NCBI RefSeq assembly: GCF_029369745.1
Contig: NZ_CP120210.1
Location: 3,968,001 to 4,032,000 of the forward strand
Length of the DNA: 64,000 nucleotides
Origin: Amycolatopsis sp. QT-25
Lineage (GTDB): Bacteria; Actinomycetota; Actinomycetes; Mycobacteriales; Pseudonocardiaceae
Reading direction: 5' to 3'
The first letter of the stretch is position 1. Each line of letters starts with the position of its first letter. Of this stretch, positions 44,398 through 54,937 are shown piece after piece. A model generated the notes under the pieces. The model had not been told where the DNA came from. It did no database searches and saw nothing but the letters and a program-made list of their open reading frames with translations. The position numbers and the translations under genes were made by a program.

Positions 44398-45566
44398 CGC
44401 TTCGCTCGCTTTTCCAGCGTCCGGCGGAACTCGCGTACGTCGCCGACGAAGAGATCCGGTTCCTCCAACGCGGCGAAATTGCCGCCGCGGTCGAATTCGC
44501 TCCAGTGCACGAGGGTCGGGAAGTCACGCTCGGCGAACTGGTGGACCGGCACGAACGGCGCGTGCGGGAAGACCGCGACACCAAGCGGGGGTTCGATCGG
44601 GTCGTACCGGCCGGAGGTCGTAGTGATGGGCAGGTAGTCGGCGACCTCGTAGTAGAACTGGGCCGACGACGCGCCGGTCCGGTTCAGCCAATAGCTCATC
44701 ACGATGGTGAGGATCCGGTCGCGGCTCACCGCGTCTTCGGGAACCTGGTTCGAATCGGTCCAGTCCTTGAACTTCTCGACGATCCAGGCGAGCTGGCCGA
44801 CCGGGGAATCGGTGAGGCCGTAGCCCACCGTATGCGGTCGCGTAGCTTGCAGCTTCATGGAGCCGGCCAGTTCTTTGACGAACCGGGCCGAACGGTCCAG
44901 CCGCGCCCGGTCGCCGGCATCGAGGCCCGCCAGTTCGGCAGGGTCGTCCGTGGCGGGTGCCGTCGGCAGGGTGTTGAGGTGGACGCCGATGAGGTGTTCC
45001 GTATCCATCGCCGCGAGGGCGAGGGTCACCCCACAACCGAAGTCGGCCGCCTGCGCCAGATAGCGGTCGTAGCCGAGGCGCCGCATCAGCTCGGCCCACG
45101 CACGCGCCACCCGCGGGCTGTCCCAGCCCGCCTCACCGGTCGGGGAGGAGAAGCCGAACCCGGGGATGGACGGGATCACCAGATGGAACGCGTCCGCGGG
45201 GTCATCCCCGGTGGCACGAGGATCGGTCAGCGGGCCGATCACTTCGAGGAACTCCGCGACCGAACCCGGCCAGCCGTGTGTGATCAGCATCGGGACGGCG
45301 TCCGGTTCCGGGGAACGCACGTGCAGGAAGTGGATGTCCGCGCCGTCGATGGTGGTGGTGAACTGGGAAACGGCGTTGAGTTCCGCCTCGGCCTTTCGCC
45401 AGTCATAGCCGTGCTGCCAATATTCGGCCAGCTCCCGCAGATACCGCTCCGGGACGCCCCGGTCCCAGCCGGTGTCGGGGAGCCGGTCCGGCCAGCGGGT
45501 GGCGGCGAGCCGACGGTTCAGGTCGTCCAGTTCTCCTTGTGCGACCTTGATCTGGAATGGACGCAT
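44394..45566 (-). CDS. Epoxide hydrolase 2, catalytic His replaced by Asn
   Basis: 390 residues from the ATG at 45566, which has AAGGAG nine bases upstream. Same architecture as the enzyme at 10608: N-terminal EH domain, HGWPG oxyanion motif and nucleophile Asp in QAADFGCG. In the general-base motif, however, the sequence is GGNFAALE where the active copy has GGHFAAME; the codon is AAT. Without the His the alkyl-enzyme ester would not be hydrolysed normally. It may be a non-hydrolytic isomerase, a binding protein or inactive. Second gene after the SARP regulator. NCS-type clusters also encode two epoxide hydrolases. Confidence 0.88.
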   Translation of the reverse strand: MRPFQIKVAQGELDDLNRRLAATRWPDRLPDTGWDRGVPERYLRELAEYWQHGYDWRKAEAELNAVSQFTTTIDGADIHFLHVRSPEPDAVPMLITHGWPGSVAEFLEVIGPLTDPRATGDDPADAFHLVIPSIPGFGFSSPTGEAGWDSPRVARAWAELMRRLGYDRYLAQAADFGCGVTLALAAMDTEHLIGVHLNTLPTAPATDDPAELAGLDAGDRARLDRSARFVKELAGSMKLQATRPHTVGYGLTDSPVGQLAWIVEKFKDWTDSNQVPEDAVSRDRILTIVMSYWLNRTGASSAQFYYEVADYLPITTTSGRYDPIEPPLGVAVFPHAPFVPVHQFAERDFPTLVHWSEFDRGGNFAALEEPDLFVGDVREFRRTLEKRAKR

Positions 45567-45616
45567 ACAGGTTGTCTCCTTCACAGGTTGGGTACGGGCA
45601 ACGGAGAATGTGACGA

Positions 45617-46447
45617 TCAGCCCGTGAATCGCAGGCGGTCCACGGCTTCCGGACCTGTTCCCGGTGGGTCCAGTCCGGGCTCGGCGGTGAGGATCGCCCG
45701 GTGCAGGCGTTGCAGTTTTGGGGCAGGCTCGATCCCGAGTTCGGAAACCAGTGAGGTACGCAGGTGACCGAAGATCTCCAGTGCCCGATTGCGGTTCCCG
45801 GAGCGATAGAGCGCCAGCATGAAATGCGCGTGCAATCCTTCGTGAAACGGATGCGTCAGCACCAACGCCGCCAGTTCGGAAAGCGTGTCATGGTGACGGC
45901 CGAGGCGCAGTTCCGCCTCGATCTTCCGTTCGGTCACGGTAAGCCTCGACTGTTCGAGTCCGACGACCTGTGCCGCTATCAGATGGCCGTGTTCGACGTC
46001 CAGTAGCGCAGAGCCCTGCCATTCCGCCAGAGCGCGCCGGTAGGCGGCGACCGCCGCACCGTCGTCCCCGGCGACCAGCGCCTGGTCGCCGTCAGCCTGC
46101 CAGCGACGATATTCGTGCAGGTCCAATTCGCCCTTGCCGAGCACAAAGGCGTACCCGCCATTTCGCGTCTGCAGGAGTTCCTTGGCTACCTCCGCGGAGC
46201 TGAGACCGAACGCGCGGGCGAACAGCTGGCGGAGGTGCAGAATGTAGGTCTGCACCAAGGTCTGGCCGCTCTTCGGCGGATTCTCGCCCCACAACTCCGA
46301 AATCAACGTGGAAGTTGCGACCGTGCGATTTTCGTTGAGCAACAACAGGGAAAGCACTTTGCGCGGCTTCCTGGCAGTGGGCACAGCCGTCACCTCGGCA
46401 CGGCAAACCGAAAGCGGTCCCAATATCTTGACTCGCAAACTGCCCAT
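45617..46447 (-). CDS. SARP-family pathway activator
   Basis: 276 residues: an OmpR-like winged-helix DNA-binding domain (1-95; VKILGPLSV, RKPRKVLSLLLLNENRTV, LISELWGENPPKSG) followed by a bacterial transcriptional activator (BTAD) domain to about 255 with HPFHEGLHAHFMLALYRSGN. SARPs bind heptameric direct repeats overlapping the -35 region and recruit RNA polymerase. It leads the operon with epoxide hydrolase 2, cyclase and hydrolase, 50 bases apart. The most probable positive regulator of the cluster. Confidence 0.92.
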   Translation of the reverse strand: MGSLRVKILGPLSVCRAEVTAVPTARKPRKVLSLLLLNENRTVATSTLISELWGENPPKSGQTLVQTYILHLRQLFARAFGLSSAEVAKELLQTRNGGYAFVLGKGELDLHEYRRWQADGDQALVAGDDGAAVAAYRRALAEWQGSALLDVEHGHLIAAQVVGLEQSRLTVTERKIEAELRLGRHHDTLSELAALVLTHPFHEGLHAHFMLALYRSGNRNRALEIFGHLRTSLVSELGIEPAPKLQRLHRAILTAEPGLDPPGTGPEAVDRLRFTG

Positions 46448-46575
46448 CTCCCCGGATTTCGATCAGTAACGGATTCCGCGCGGGCGTCAACCGACCGCAC
46501 AACCGTATCCAGCCGAAAGGGTTAGTTGCGTCTCCGGAGCTGCCCGCTCGACGAGTGCGGCGATCTCCGTGACAC

Positions 46576-47805
46576 CTATTCCGAGGTTGAATCCCTTGGC
46601 GTGGCGCGCGATTCGAGGTAGCGCTGTTCCGGCACACTGAGGGTGAGCCGTGCGGCCGACTGGTAGTAGGAGCGTGCCCGCTCGTGATCGCCCGCCATGT
46701 CCAGCAGGTGTGCGCGAACGGCGTCGACTCGATAGTGCCCTTCGAGGGCGGCGTCACCGGCGACCTCGTCGAGCCGTCGCAGCCCGGCGTCCGGGCCGTG
46801 GACCATCGCCACGGCGACGATCCGGTTGAGCGTCACCATCGGACCAGGTGCGATGCCGACGAGGAGATCGTAGAGGCCGAGGATCTGCGGCCAGTCGGTG
46901 TCCTCGGGCAGTTTCGCCTCATCGTGCACGGCGGCGATCGCGGCCTGCAGCTGGTAGGGGCCGAGCGGCGCACTGGTCAAGGTCTTGCTGATCAGCTCGA
47001 TCCCCTCGGCGATCGCCTTGGCGTCCCACCGGGTGCGATCCTGGTCGGCGAGCGGTACGACGCTCCCGTCGGATCGGGTGCGAGCGGGGCGGCGGGCATC
47101 GGTGAGCAGCATGAGCGCCAGCAGACCGGAGACTTCGCCTTCGTCCGGAACCTGCTCGTGCAGCTGGCGGGTGAGCCGGATGGCTTCGGTGGTGAGTTCC
47201 ACGCGGTTGAGTGCGGTTCCGGAGCTGGCCGTATAACCCTCGTTGAAGATGAGGTAAAGCACCTGCAGTACCGCTGTCAGCCGCTCCGCCTGTTCCTCTG
47301 GCGGAGGCATCCGGAACTGGGTGCCGCTGGCGCTGATGCGCTTCTTCGCCCGGTTGATGCGCTGGCTCACGGTCTTTTCCGGGACGAAGAACGCCCTGGC
47401 GGTCTCGGCGGTGGTGAGGCCGCCGACGGCTCGCAGCGTCAGCGCGAGCTGGGAGGCTTTGGTGAGTTCGGGATGACAGCAGAGCATGAGCAGCGTGAGC
47501 GTGTCATCGACGGCCGGGACCGGCTCGGGCTGCGTCAGCGCCAGCAAAGCGGCTGTGTTCTCTCGCTGCTGGCGGGCCAGCTCGTTCCGTTGAAGGTCGA
47601 TCCGCCGTCGGGCCGCGGCGGTGATCAGCCAGTTCTTCGGATTGTCCGGCAGCCCCTTCTCCGGCCACTGGAGCGCGGCGGCGAGCAGGGCCTCCTGGAC
47701 GGCGTCCTCGCAGAGGGCGAAGTCGCCGAACCGGCGGCACACGGCATTGAGCACCTGCGGCGTGAGATCGCGCAGCAGGTGCTCGACACCCTGTGTCGTG
47801 CTCAG
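46576..47805 (-). CDS. ECF42-type RNA polymerase sigma factor with C-terminal DUF6596 region
   Basis: 392 residues from the GTG at 47754, but family members begin about 17 residues earlier (STTQGVEHLLRDLTPQV is encoded upstream in frame), and the only candidate start there is a CTG at 47805 overlapping the YCII stop (CTGA). I give the longer form. Sigma region 2 (FALCEDAVQEALL), region 4 with TTAETARAFFVPEKTVSQR, then a long helical, TPR-like C-terminal domain typical of ECF42. Such sigma factors are paired with YCII proteins, as here. Link to the enediyne pathway is uncertain. Confidence 0.88.
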   Translation of the reverse strand: MSTTQGVEHLLRDLTPQVLNAVCRRFGDFALCEDAVQEALLAAALQWPEKGLPDNPKNWLITAAARRRIDLQRNELARQQRENTAALLALTQPEPVPAVDDTLTLLMLCCHPELTKASQLALTLRAVGGLTTAETARAFFVPEKTVSQRINRAKKRISASGTQFRMPPPEEQAERLTAVLQVLYLIFNEGYTASSGTALNRVELTTEAIRLTRQLHEQVPDEGEVSGLLALMLLTDARRPARTRSDGSVVPLADQDRTRWDAKAIAEGIELISKTLTSAPLGPYQLQAAIAAVHDEAKLPEDTDWPQILGLYDLLVGIAPGPMVTLNRIVAVAMVHGPDAGLRRLDEVAGDAALEGHYRVDAVRAHLLDMAGDHERARSYYQSAARLTLSVPEQRYLESRATPRDSTSE

Positions 47806-48173
47806 AAATCCATCGCCTTCACGTTCTGGATCGGCCGCACTTCGATCTTGCCGTACTGCGCGTCCGGTACCCGGGCTGCGTGCTCGAGCGCCCGCTCGAT
47901 GGTGTCACACTCGATCAGGTAAAAACCGACCAGGTGCTCCTTGACCTCGGCGAACGGGCCGTCACTGGTCACGGTCTTGCCGTTCTGCACGGTCACGCAT
48001 TTGGCGAGGGACGGATCGGCGAGGCCCTCGCTGAGGATGAGTTCACCGGACTCGTCCAGCGACGTGTTCAGTGTCATGTGGGCCCGGCCGAACTCCATGC
48101 GCTTGTCGTTCGGCAAATCCTCCCAGATATCCCGGAATGTCGGATTGCTGTGGATCATGATCAGGTACCTCAC
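47802..48173 (-). CDS. YCII-related DGPF-domain protein, partner of the ECF42 sigma factor
   Basis: 123 residues. MRYLIMIHSNP at the N-terminus, the DGPFAEVKEHLVGFYLIE signature and EVRPI at the end identify the DGPF/YCII family with a ferredoxin-like dimer fold. These are the constant genomic partners of ECF42 sigma factors and are thought to sense or modulate a signal. Its stop overlaps the sigma-factor reading frame by four bases. Confidence 0.92.
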   Translation of the reverse strand: MRYLIMIHSNPTFRDIWEDLPNDKRMEFGRAHMTLNTSLDESGELILSEGLADPSLAKCVTVQNGKTVTSDGPFAEVKEHLVGFYLIECDTIERALEHAARVPDAQYGKIEVRPIQNVKAMDF

Positions 48174-48354
48174 GCAGGTTCCGCCTCGCCCTCGATGTTC
48201 TTCGGAGAATTTTTCGCCACAAGTGTCGCCTTCTGGATCTCAGCTTCGACGTCCCCAGTGTAGGAGCCCACAGGGGCCTCCTCGCGAAGCAGTTCGGCAG
48301 ACAAGCCTGCTCGGGCACCAGTTGCCCGGCCAGGCTGCGGAAAAGGAGCTATTG

Positions 48355-48897
48355 GTGCGGAAGATCGTGGCCGGCCTGGCCATCTCGCTGGACGGGGTGA
48401 TCGACTCGCCCCCGAACTGGATGATGTCGAACGCCGAGATGGAGGAGGTGATCCAAACCGGTATCGCCGAGTCCGACGCCATCCTGTTGGGGCGGAACAC
48501 CTACGTGGAGTTCGCCCGGATGTGGCCGGGTATGGGCGAGACGTTCCCGATGGCCGCGTTCATGAACAACACGCCAAAGTACGTCGTGTCGAGCACCCTG
48601 ACGTCGCTGGACTGGAGCGGGTCCACCCTGCTCGGTGCCGATCTCACCGATGAGCTGGCCAAGCTCAAAGCACTGCCGGGGAAGAACATCAAGATCCCCG
48701 GCAGCCCGCAGCTGGTGCGTTCGCTGGTGCTCGCCGGTCTGCTGGACGAACTCAGCCTGATGATTCACCCGATCGTGCTCGGGTCCGGTGCCCGGCTGTT
48801 CGAGGCCAAGTCCGAACGGGCCGACCTCGAACTCGTCGCGAGCAAGACGTTCGAGAACGGCGTCATCTCGGTGACCTATCGCCCGAAGCAAGCCTGA
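48355..48897 (+). CDS. Dihydrofolate-reductase-like (RibD C-terminal family) protein
   Basis: 180 residues from the GTG at 48355, six bases after GGAG (a TTG at 48352 is the alternative). RKIVAGLAISLDGVIDSP, LLGRNTYVEFARMWPG, TPKYVVSSTL and LHPIVLGSGARLF-like ending (MIHPIVLGSGARLF) match the DHFR-like RibD_C family of NADPH-dependent reductases. Divergent to the YCII/sigma pair, with which such reductases often co-occur. Substrate unknown. Confidence 0.88.
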   Translation: MRKIVAGLAISLDGVIDSPPNWMMSNAEMEEVIQTGIAESDAILLGRNTYVEFARMWPGMGETFPMAAFMNNTPKYVVSSTLTSLDWSGSTLLGADLTDELAKLKALPGKNIKIPGSPQLVRSLVLAGLLDELSLMIHPIVLGSGARLFEAKSERADLELVASKTFENGVISVTYRPKQA

Positions 48898-48913
48898 TCG
48901 AGGAGGAAGACCG

Positions 48914-50428
48914 TTGTCCACTGAGTCGAACGAGAAGGGGCTGACCGCGACCTCGGAACCGGACGGCCCCGGGCTTCCCCCCGAAGCCGCCGCCCCAGCG
49001 GACCCGCGGCGGTGGCGCATCCTGGCCGTACTCGGCCTCGTTCAGTTCATGCTCATCCTGGACGTCACCGTCGTGAACATCGCGCTGCCGCGTATCCAGG
49101 ACAACCTCGGCTTTTCCGGCGCGGGACTGGCCTGGGTGGTCAACGGCTACGTCGTCATGGCGGGTGGCCTGTTGCTGCTCGGCGGACGGCTGGCCGACGT
49201 CTTCGGGCGACGGCGCCTGTTCTTGATCGGCGTCGTGGTCTTCGCGGCGGGCTCGATCGCCTGCGGTGCCGCGACGAACCCGGCGACGATGATCGCCGGC
49301 CGGGTGGTGCAGGGGGTCGGCGAGGCGCTCACCGCTCCGGCGGCGCTCGGGCTGATCGCGTTGATGTTCACCGATGCCAAGGAACGGGGTAAGGCGTTCG
49401 GCATCTGGGGCGGCCTGGCCGGGCTCGGCGGCGTCACCGGTTCGGTGATCTCCGGTGCGCTGGTGGACCTCGTGTCCTGGCGCTGGATCTTCTTCATCAA
49501 CCTGCCGGTCGCCGTGGTCGCTCTCGTGCTGGTGCCCATGCTGACCTCTGAGAGCCGGATGACCCGCGAACACGTCCGGCTGGACTTCAGCGGGGCGATC
49601 GTGGGCACGCTGGGCCTCGGCGGTGCCGTCTACGGCCTCCTGCAGGTCGTTTCGCATTCGTGGGCCTCGTGGCAGGTGTTACTTCCCCTTCTCGGCGGGC
49701 TGGCGCTGCTCGGCGCGATGGTGGCGATCGAGGCGCGTTCGTCCGCGCCGCTGATCCCGCTGAGCTTCTTCGGCAACCGCACCCGGTTGGTGGCGAACGT
49801 CGGCACCCTGGTCAGCACCGGGGGCTTCTTCACCTATTCCTATCTGCTGACCCTGTTCGAGCAGCAGGTGCTGCACTACAGCCCGCTCACCGCCGGATTG
49901 TCCTATCTGCCGTTCGGCGTGGCGATCGGGCTCGGCATCGGGCTCAACAACGCGCTGATGCCGCGCCTCGGTGTCCGGGTGACCCTGACCATCGGGTTCA
50001 TCGGCTCCGCGGTGGGACTGTTCCTGACCGGCATGCTCGACGTCGGCTCCAGCTACGCCGGCGGTGTGCTGCCGGGCATGATCATCCTCGGTATGTTCAC
50101 GGGGGTGGCCATCCCGGCGTCGACCAGTGCCGCGCTGCACGAGGTGGACGAGCAGAACTCCAGCCTCGCCTCAGCCGTGCAGAACGTCATGCAGCAGATC
50201 GGCGCGGCCGTCGGTATCGCCTGTCTGGTCGCGCTCGCGCTCACCCATGCCACCGACGAGTTGCGCTCCGGGGCGGATCCCGCCGTGGCCAGCGCGAGCG
50301 GGCTCGCGCTCTCCTTCTGGTTCGGCGCGGCCTTCATGGTGGTCTCCGCCGGGCTGGTACTCGTCTTGCTCGGCAACCCGAAGGCGGCGGAGTGGGGGGC
50401 GCCCAAGGAAAGCCCCGCCGCCGCCTGA
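48914..50428 (+). CDS. DHA2-family MFS drug exporter, likely enediyne self-resistance
   Basis: 504 residues from a TTG at 48914 with AGGAGGA seven bases upstream. About 14 membrane segments; motif LDVTVVNIALP in TM1 and GGRLADVFGRRRLFLIG (motif A) mark the EmrB/QacA DHA2 group of proton-driven exporters. Enediyne clusters encode such pumps (for example SgcB) next to the apoprotein gene. It lies 2.3 kb from the apoprotein here and probably exports the chromophore, which then binds the secreted apoprotein. Confidence 0.92.
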   Translation: MSTESNEKGLTATSEPDGPGLPPEAAAPADPRRWRILAVLGLVQFMLILDVTVVNIALPRIQDNLGFSGAGLAWVVNGYVVMAGGLLLLGGRLADVFGRRRLFLIGVVVFAAGSIACGAATNPATMIAGRVVQGVGEALTAPAALGLIALMFTDAKERGKAFGIWGGLAGLGGVTGSVISGALVDLVSWRWIFFINLPVAVVALVLVPMLTSESRMTREHVRLDFSGAIVGTLGLGGAVYGLLQVVSHSWASWQVLLPLLGGLALLGAMVAIEARSSAPLIPLSFFGNRTRLVANVGTLVSTGGFFTYSYLLTLFEQQVLHYSPLTAGLSYLPFGVAIGLGIGLNNALMPRLGVRVTLTIGFIGSAVGLFLTGMLDVGSSYAGGVLPGMIILGMFTGVAIPASTSAALHEVDEQNSSLASAVQNVMQQIGAAVGIACLVALALTHATDELRSGADPAVASASGLALSFWFGAAFMVVSAGLVLVLLGNPKAAEWGAPKESPAAA

Positions 50429-50461
50429 CCATTCCCCTCTTGAGAGAAAAAGGAGTAAACC

Positions 50462-50830
50462 ATGTTCGACACGACCAGGACTTTCAGCGGATTCTCGGTG
50501 GACGACACCTCGGCGGCCCAGAAATTCTACGGCGAGAAGCTGGGGATTCCCGTCACCGAGGAATGGGGGATGCTTCGGCTCCGTCTCGCCGAGGGACGCG
50601 CAGTGCTCGTCTATCCGAAGGGTGACAAGCACAAGCCCGCCGAGTACACGATTCTCAACTTCCCGGTCGACGACATCGAGGACGCGGTGGAGAAGCTCAC
50701 CGCGGCCGGTATCAAGCTCGAACCTTTCGACGGCGTCGACGACAAGGGTGTCTTCCGGCTCGGTGGGCCACTGATCGCCTGGTTCCGCGATCCCGCCGGG
50801 AACATCCTGTCGGTCGTCCAGGAGAACTGA
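50462..50830 (+). CDS. VOC-superfamily (glyoxalase/bleomycin-resistance-like) protein
   Basis: 122 residues: two beta-alpha-beta-beta-beta modules, with FSVDDTSAAQKFYGEKLGI at the start and GPLIAWFRDPAGNILSVVQ at the end. GGAG precedes the ATG. The fold covers glyoxalases, dioxygenases and drug-binding resistance proteins; only the generic assignment is safe. The position between exporter and apoprotein makes a sequestration or resistance role reasonable, but the metal ligands are not clearly conserved. Confidence 0.88.
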   Translation: MFDTTRTFSGFSVDDTSAAQKFYGEKLGIPVTEEWGMLRLRLAEGRAVLVYPKGDKHKPAEYTILNFPVDDIEDAVEKLTAAGIKLEPFDGVDDKGVFRLGGPLIAWFRDPAGNILSVVQEN

Positions 50831-50837
50831 CGGCGGG

Positions 50838-51134
50838 ATGGGGGTGGGCCTCCGGCTCACGGCGGGCCTCGACGTGCTTGAAGACTGGGCCGTAGGTGCG
50901 ACCCAGGCCGAGCGCAATGTCGTTTACGAGACCCTTTTCGCCATTGGCGACGGGTCCGTATCCGTCGCGCGCGACGTCTTGGGCGGTCCCCAGGATTTCA
51001 GCGATGTCGTGGTCGTCGTGCGGCGACACCTTGTCTTGAGAATTGCCATTCACAGCGCGGGTGCGTCATTTGAAATCCGCTATGTCGGTGCGCCAGATAA
51101 AGAGACAATTGACAAATCTTACGGTGATTTGTAA
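50838..51134 (+). CDS. Small unknown protein before the apoprotein
   Basis: 98 residues, family not recognised. Codon use in the middle is normal for this DNA and the C-terminal half looks like a beta-rich core (VVVVVRRHLVLRIAIHSAG). The first 25 residues may be an artefact of a start too far upstream, as no ribosome-binding site is clear. The last 30 bases are AT-rich because they overlap the promoter of the next gene. Confidence 0.5.
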   Translation: MGVGLRLTAGLDVLEDWAVGATQAERNVVYETLFAIGDGSVSVARDVLGGPQDFSDVVVVVRRHLVLRIAIHSAGASFEIRYVGAPDKETIDKSYGDL

Positions 51135-51137
51135 CGT
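51109..51137 (+). promoter_or_regulatory. Consensus-like promoter of the apoprotein gene
   Basis: TTGACA (51109-51114), a 17-base spacer and TAACGT (51132-51137) match the housekeeping sigma-factor consensus. The predicted transcription start near 51144 leaves a leader of about 70 bases before the ATG at 51214, with GCGGAG as ribosome-binding site. The -35 box lies inside the 3' end of the preceding ORF. Confidence 0.65.
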
Positions 51138-51213
51138 GAATAGCGGGCGGTGCGATTTAGGCGCCGATTGACCGCCCGAAATCCTATTCAGAAATCGTGA
51201 GAGCGGAGTTTTC

Positions 51214-51657
51214 ATGACCATGTCGAGGGTACGAGCGAAGATCGGTCTCGCCGCGGTTCTGGGGCTTTCCATGCTTCCGCTGGCGACGTCGGTCGCCGCG
51301 GCCTCGCCCCTTGCGCCGGCGGAGCCGGTCGTTACCGTGTCGCCGGCAACGGGGCTCAGTGACGGCCAGTCCGTCACTGTCACCGCGAGCGGCTTCGCGG
51401 CGAACACCACGTTGACTATTTCGGAGTGCACGCCCGCGGCGAACAACTCGGGAGCGTGCAAGGAGGTGCCGCCGCTGACGTTCTCGACGGACGCCAGCGG
51501 TTCCGGTAGCACCACCTACACCGTGAAGAAGAACTTCGACAGCGCGCTGCCGGATGGCACGCCTGCCGGGAGTGTGGACTGCGGCACCGCGGTCTGCTTC
51601 ATCGGCGTCCGCGACTCGCAGGCGCAGTCCGGCGGGCAGCAGGTCTTCTTCTCGTAA
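51214..51657 (+). CDS. Secreted enediyne-binding apoprotein, neocarzinostatin family
   Basis: 147 residues. A signal peptide of about 30-36 residues (charged start, then AAVLGLSMLPLATSVAAA) precedes a mature domain of about 112 residues with the immunoglobulin-like neocarzinostatin fold: PVVTVSPATGLSDGQSVTV, and four cysteines in the family spacing (Cys72-Cys82 and Cys123-Cys128) for two disulfides. Family members (NcsA, CagA, KedA) bind and shield the chromophore, giving stability, transport and self-protection. Single gene with its own promoter and terminator. Its presence shows that the product is a chromoprotein enediyne. Confidence 0.95.
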   Translation: MTMSRVRAKIGLAAVLGLSMLPLATSVAAASPLAPAEPVVTVSPATGLSDGQSVTVTASGFAANTTLTISECTPAANNSGACKEVPPLTFSTDASGSGSTTYTVKKNFDSALPDGTPAGSVDCGTAVCFIGVRDSQAQSGGQQVFFS

Positions 51658-51666
51658 TAGCTAGAA

Positions 51667-51702
51667 GGTGGTGACCCTGGGGCTTTCCTCAGGGCCACCA
51701 CC
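51667..51702 (+). terminator. Terminator of the apoprotein gene
   Basis: 13-bp arms with one mismatch around a ten-base loop, starting ten bases after the apoprotein stop. It argues that the UvrA-like gene starts downstream of it and not at the GTG at 51668. Confidence 0.75.
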
Positions 51703-51725
51703 CACCAACAATCGTGACTCAGGGT

Positions 51726-53997
<2,272 letters not shown>

Positions 53998-54009
53998 GGA
54001 GGACGACTC

Positions 54010-54674
54010 ATGTCCGTCGCCTTCCCCGGCGAGACTCCGGTGTACCGCAAGGCCCGTGACGAGCTGCTGGCGCGGGAGATCGAACTCCGCCGGTTGACCG
54101 AGGCAGTCGCCGAGGCGCGGCGGCGGCTGCCTCCGGGTGGTGTGGTCCCGGAAGACTACGTCTTCCAGCAGGCGGAGAGCGACGGTGCCCCGGCCGAGGT
54201 CTGGATGTCCGAGTTGTTCTCTGCGGGCAAGGAAAGCCTCGCCATCTACAGCTTCATGTTCGGCGAGGAGCGGGACGGGGCCTGCCCGATGTGTACCTCG
54301 CTACTCGATGGTTTGGAGGGTGCTGCCGGACACCTGGCGGAGCGGATGGCTTTCGTCGTCGTCGCCGGATCGAGCGTATCCCGGCTTCGGGGGTTCGCGA
54401 GCCAGCGCGGATGGCGCCACTTGCGCTTGCTGTCCACCTCGGGCAACGATTACAATCGTGACTACTTCGGGCAGACCCCGGATGGCAACGACACCTCGAT
54501 GATGAATGTCTTTCGCCGCACCGGGTCCGAGGTACGGCATTTCTGAGATCCGAGATGTTTTACGTCCCTCCGGAACCCGGTCAAGACTTCAGAGCGCTGG
54601 ATACGCTCGGAGTGCTGTGGAATATGCTCGACCTCATCCCCCGGGGCGCGGTACCGACTGGCGCCCTGAGCTGA
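54010..54674 (+). pseudogene. DUF899 thioredoxin-like protein with a late frameshift
   Basis: The frame from the ATG at 54010 stops at 54546 (178 residues), but the family C-terminus (SEMFYVPPEPGQDFRALD) continues from about 54547 in another frame to a stop at 54674. A single missing G in TTCTGAGATCC near 54545 explains both. The rest is normal: VWMSELFSAGKESLAIYSF, GACPMCTS with a CxxC, and DYFGQTP. DUF899 proteins are thioredoxin-fold, function unknown. Twelve bases after the UvrA-like gene, same operon. Confidence 0.8.
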
Positions 54675-54699
54675 GCGATTCCTGAAGCATTCCCGGAAT

Positions 54700-54732
54700 G
54701 ACCCGGCCCTTCCCCAGAGGGCCGGGTCTTTT
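54700..54732 (+). terminator. Rho-independent terminator with T-run
   Basis: 11-bp perfect arms, seven-base loop, followed by TTTT. Ends the UvrA-like/DUF899 operon. Confidence 0.85.
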
Positions 54733-54937
54733 CGTTTCCGCGCCAAGAACACGGGCGAGTCCGATATGGACAGTCTTTGAAGCTGCCCGCTCTCGCCCGG
54801 CGCCGCTCGCAGGACAGGTCGGAAGACGTCCGGCACCGCCCGTCGTGATGTCCTGATCCGAGCAGGTTCCGAACCGTTCCGCCCGGCGGTGCGACCGTCC
54901 ACGACGGACTCGCTGTCAGGGCAGACAAGGAGTTGCT

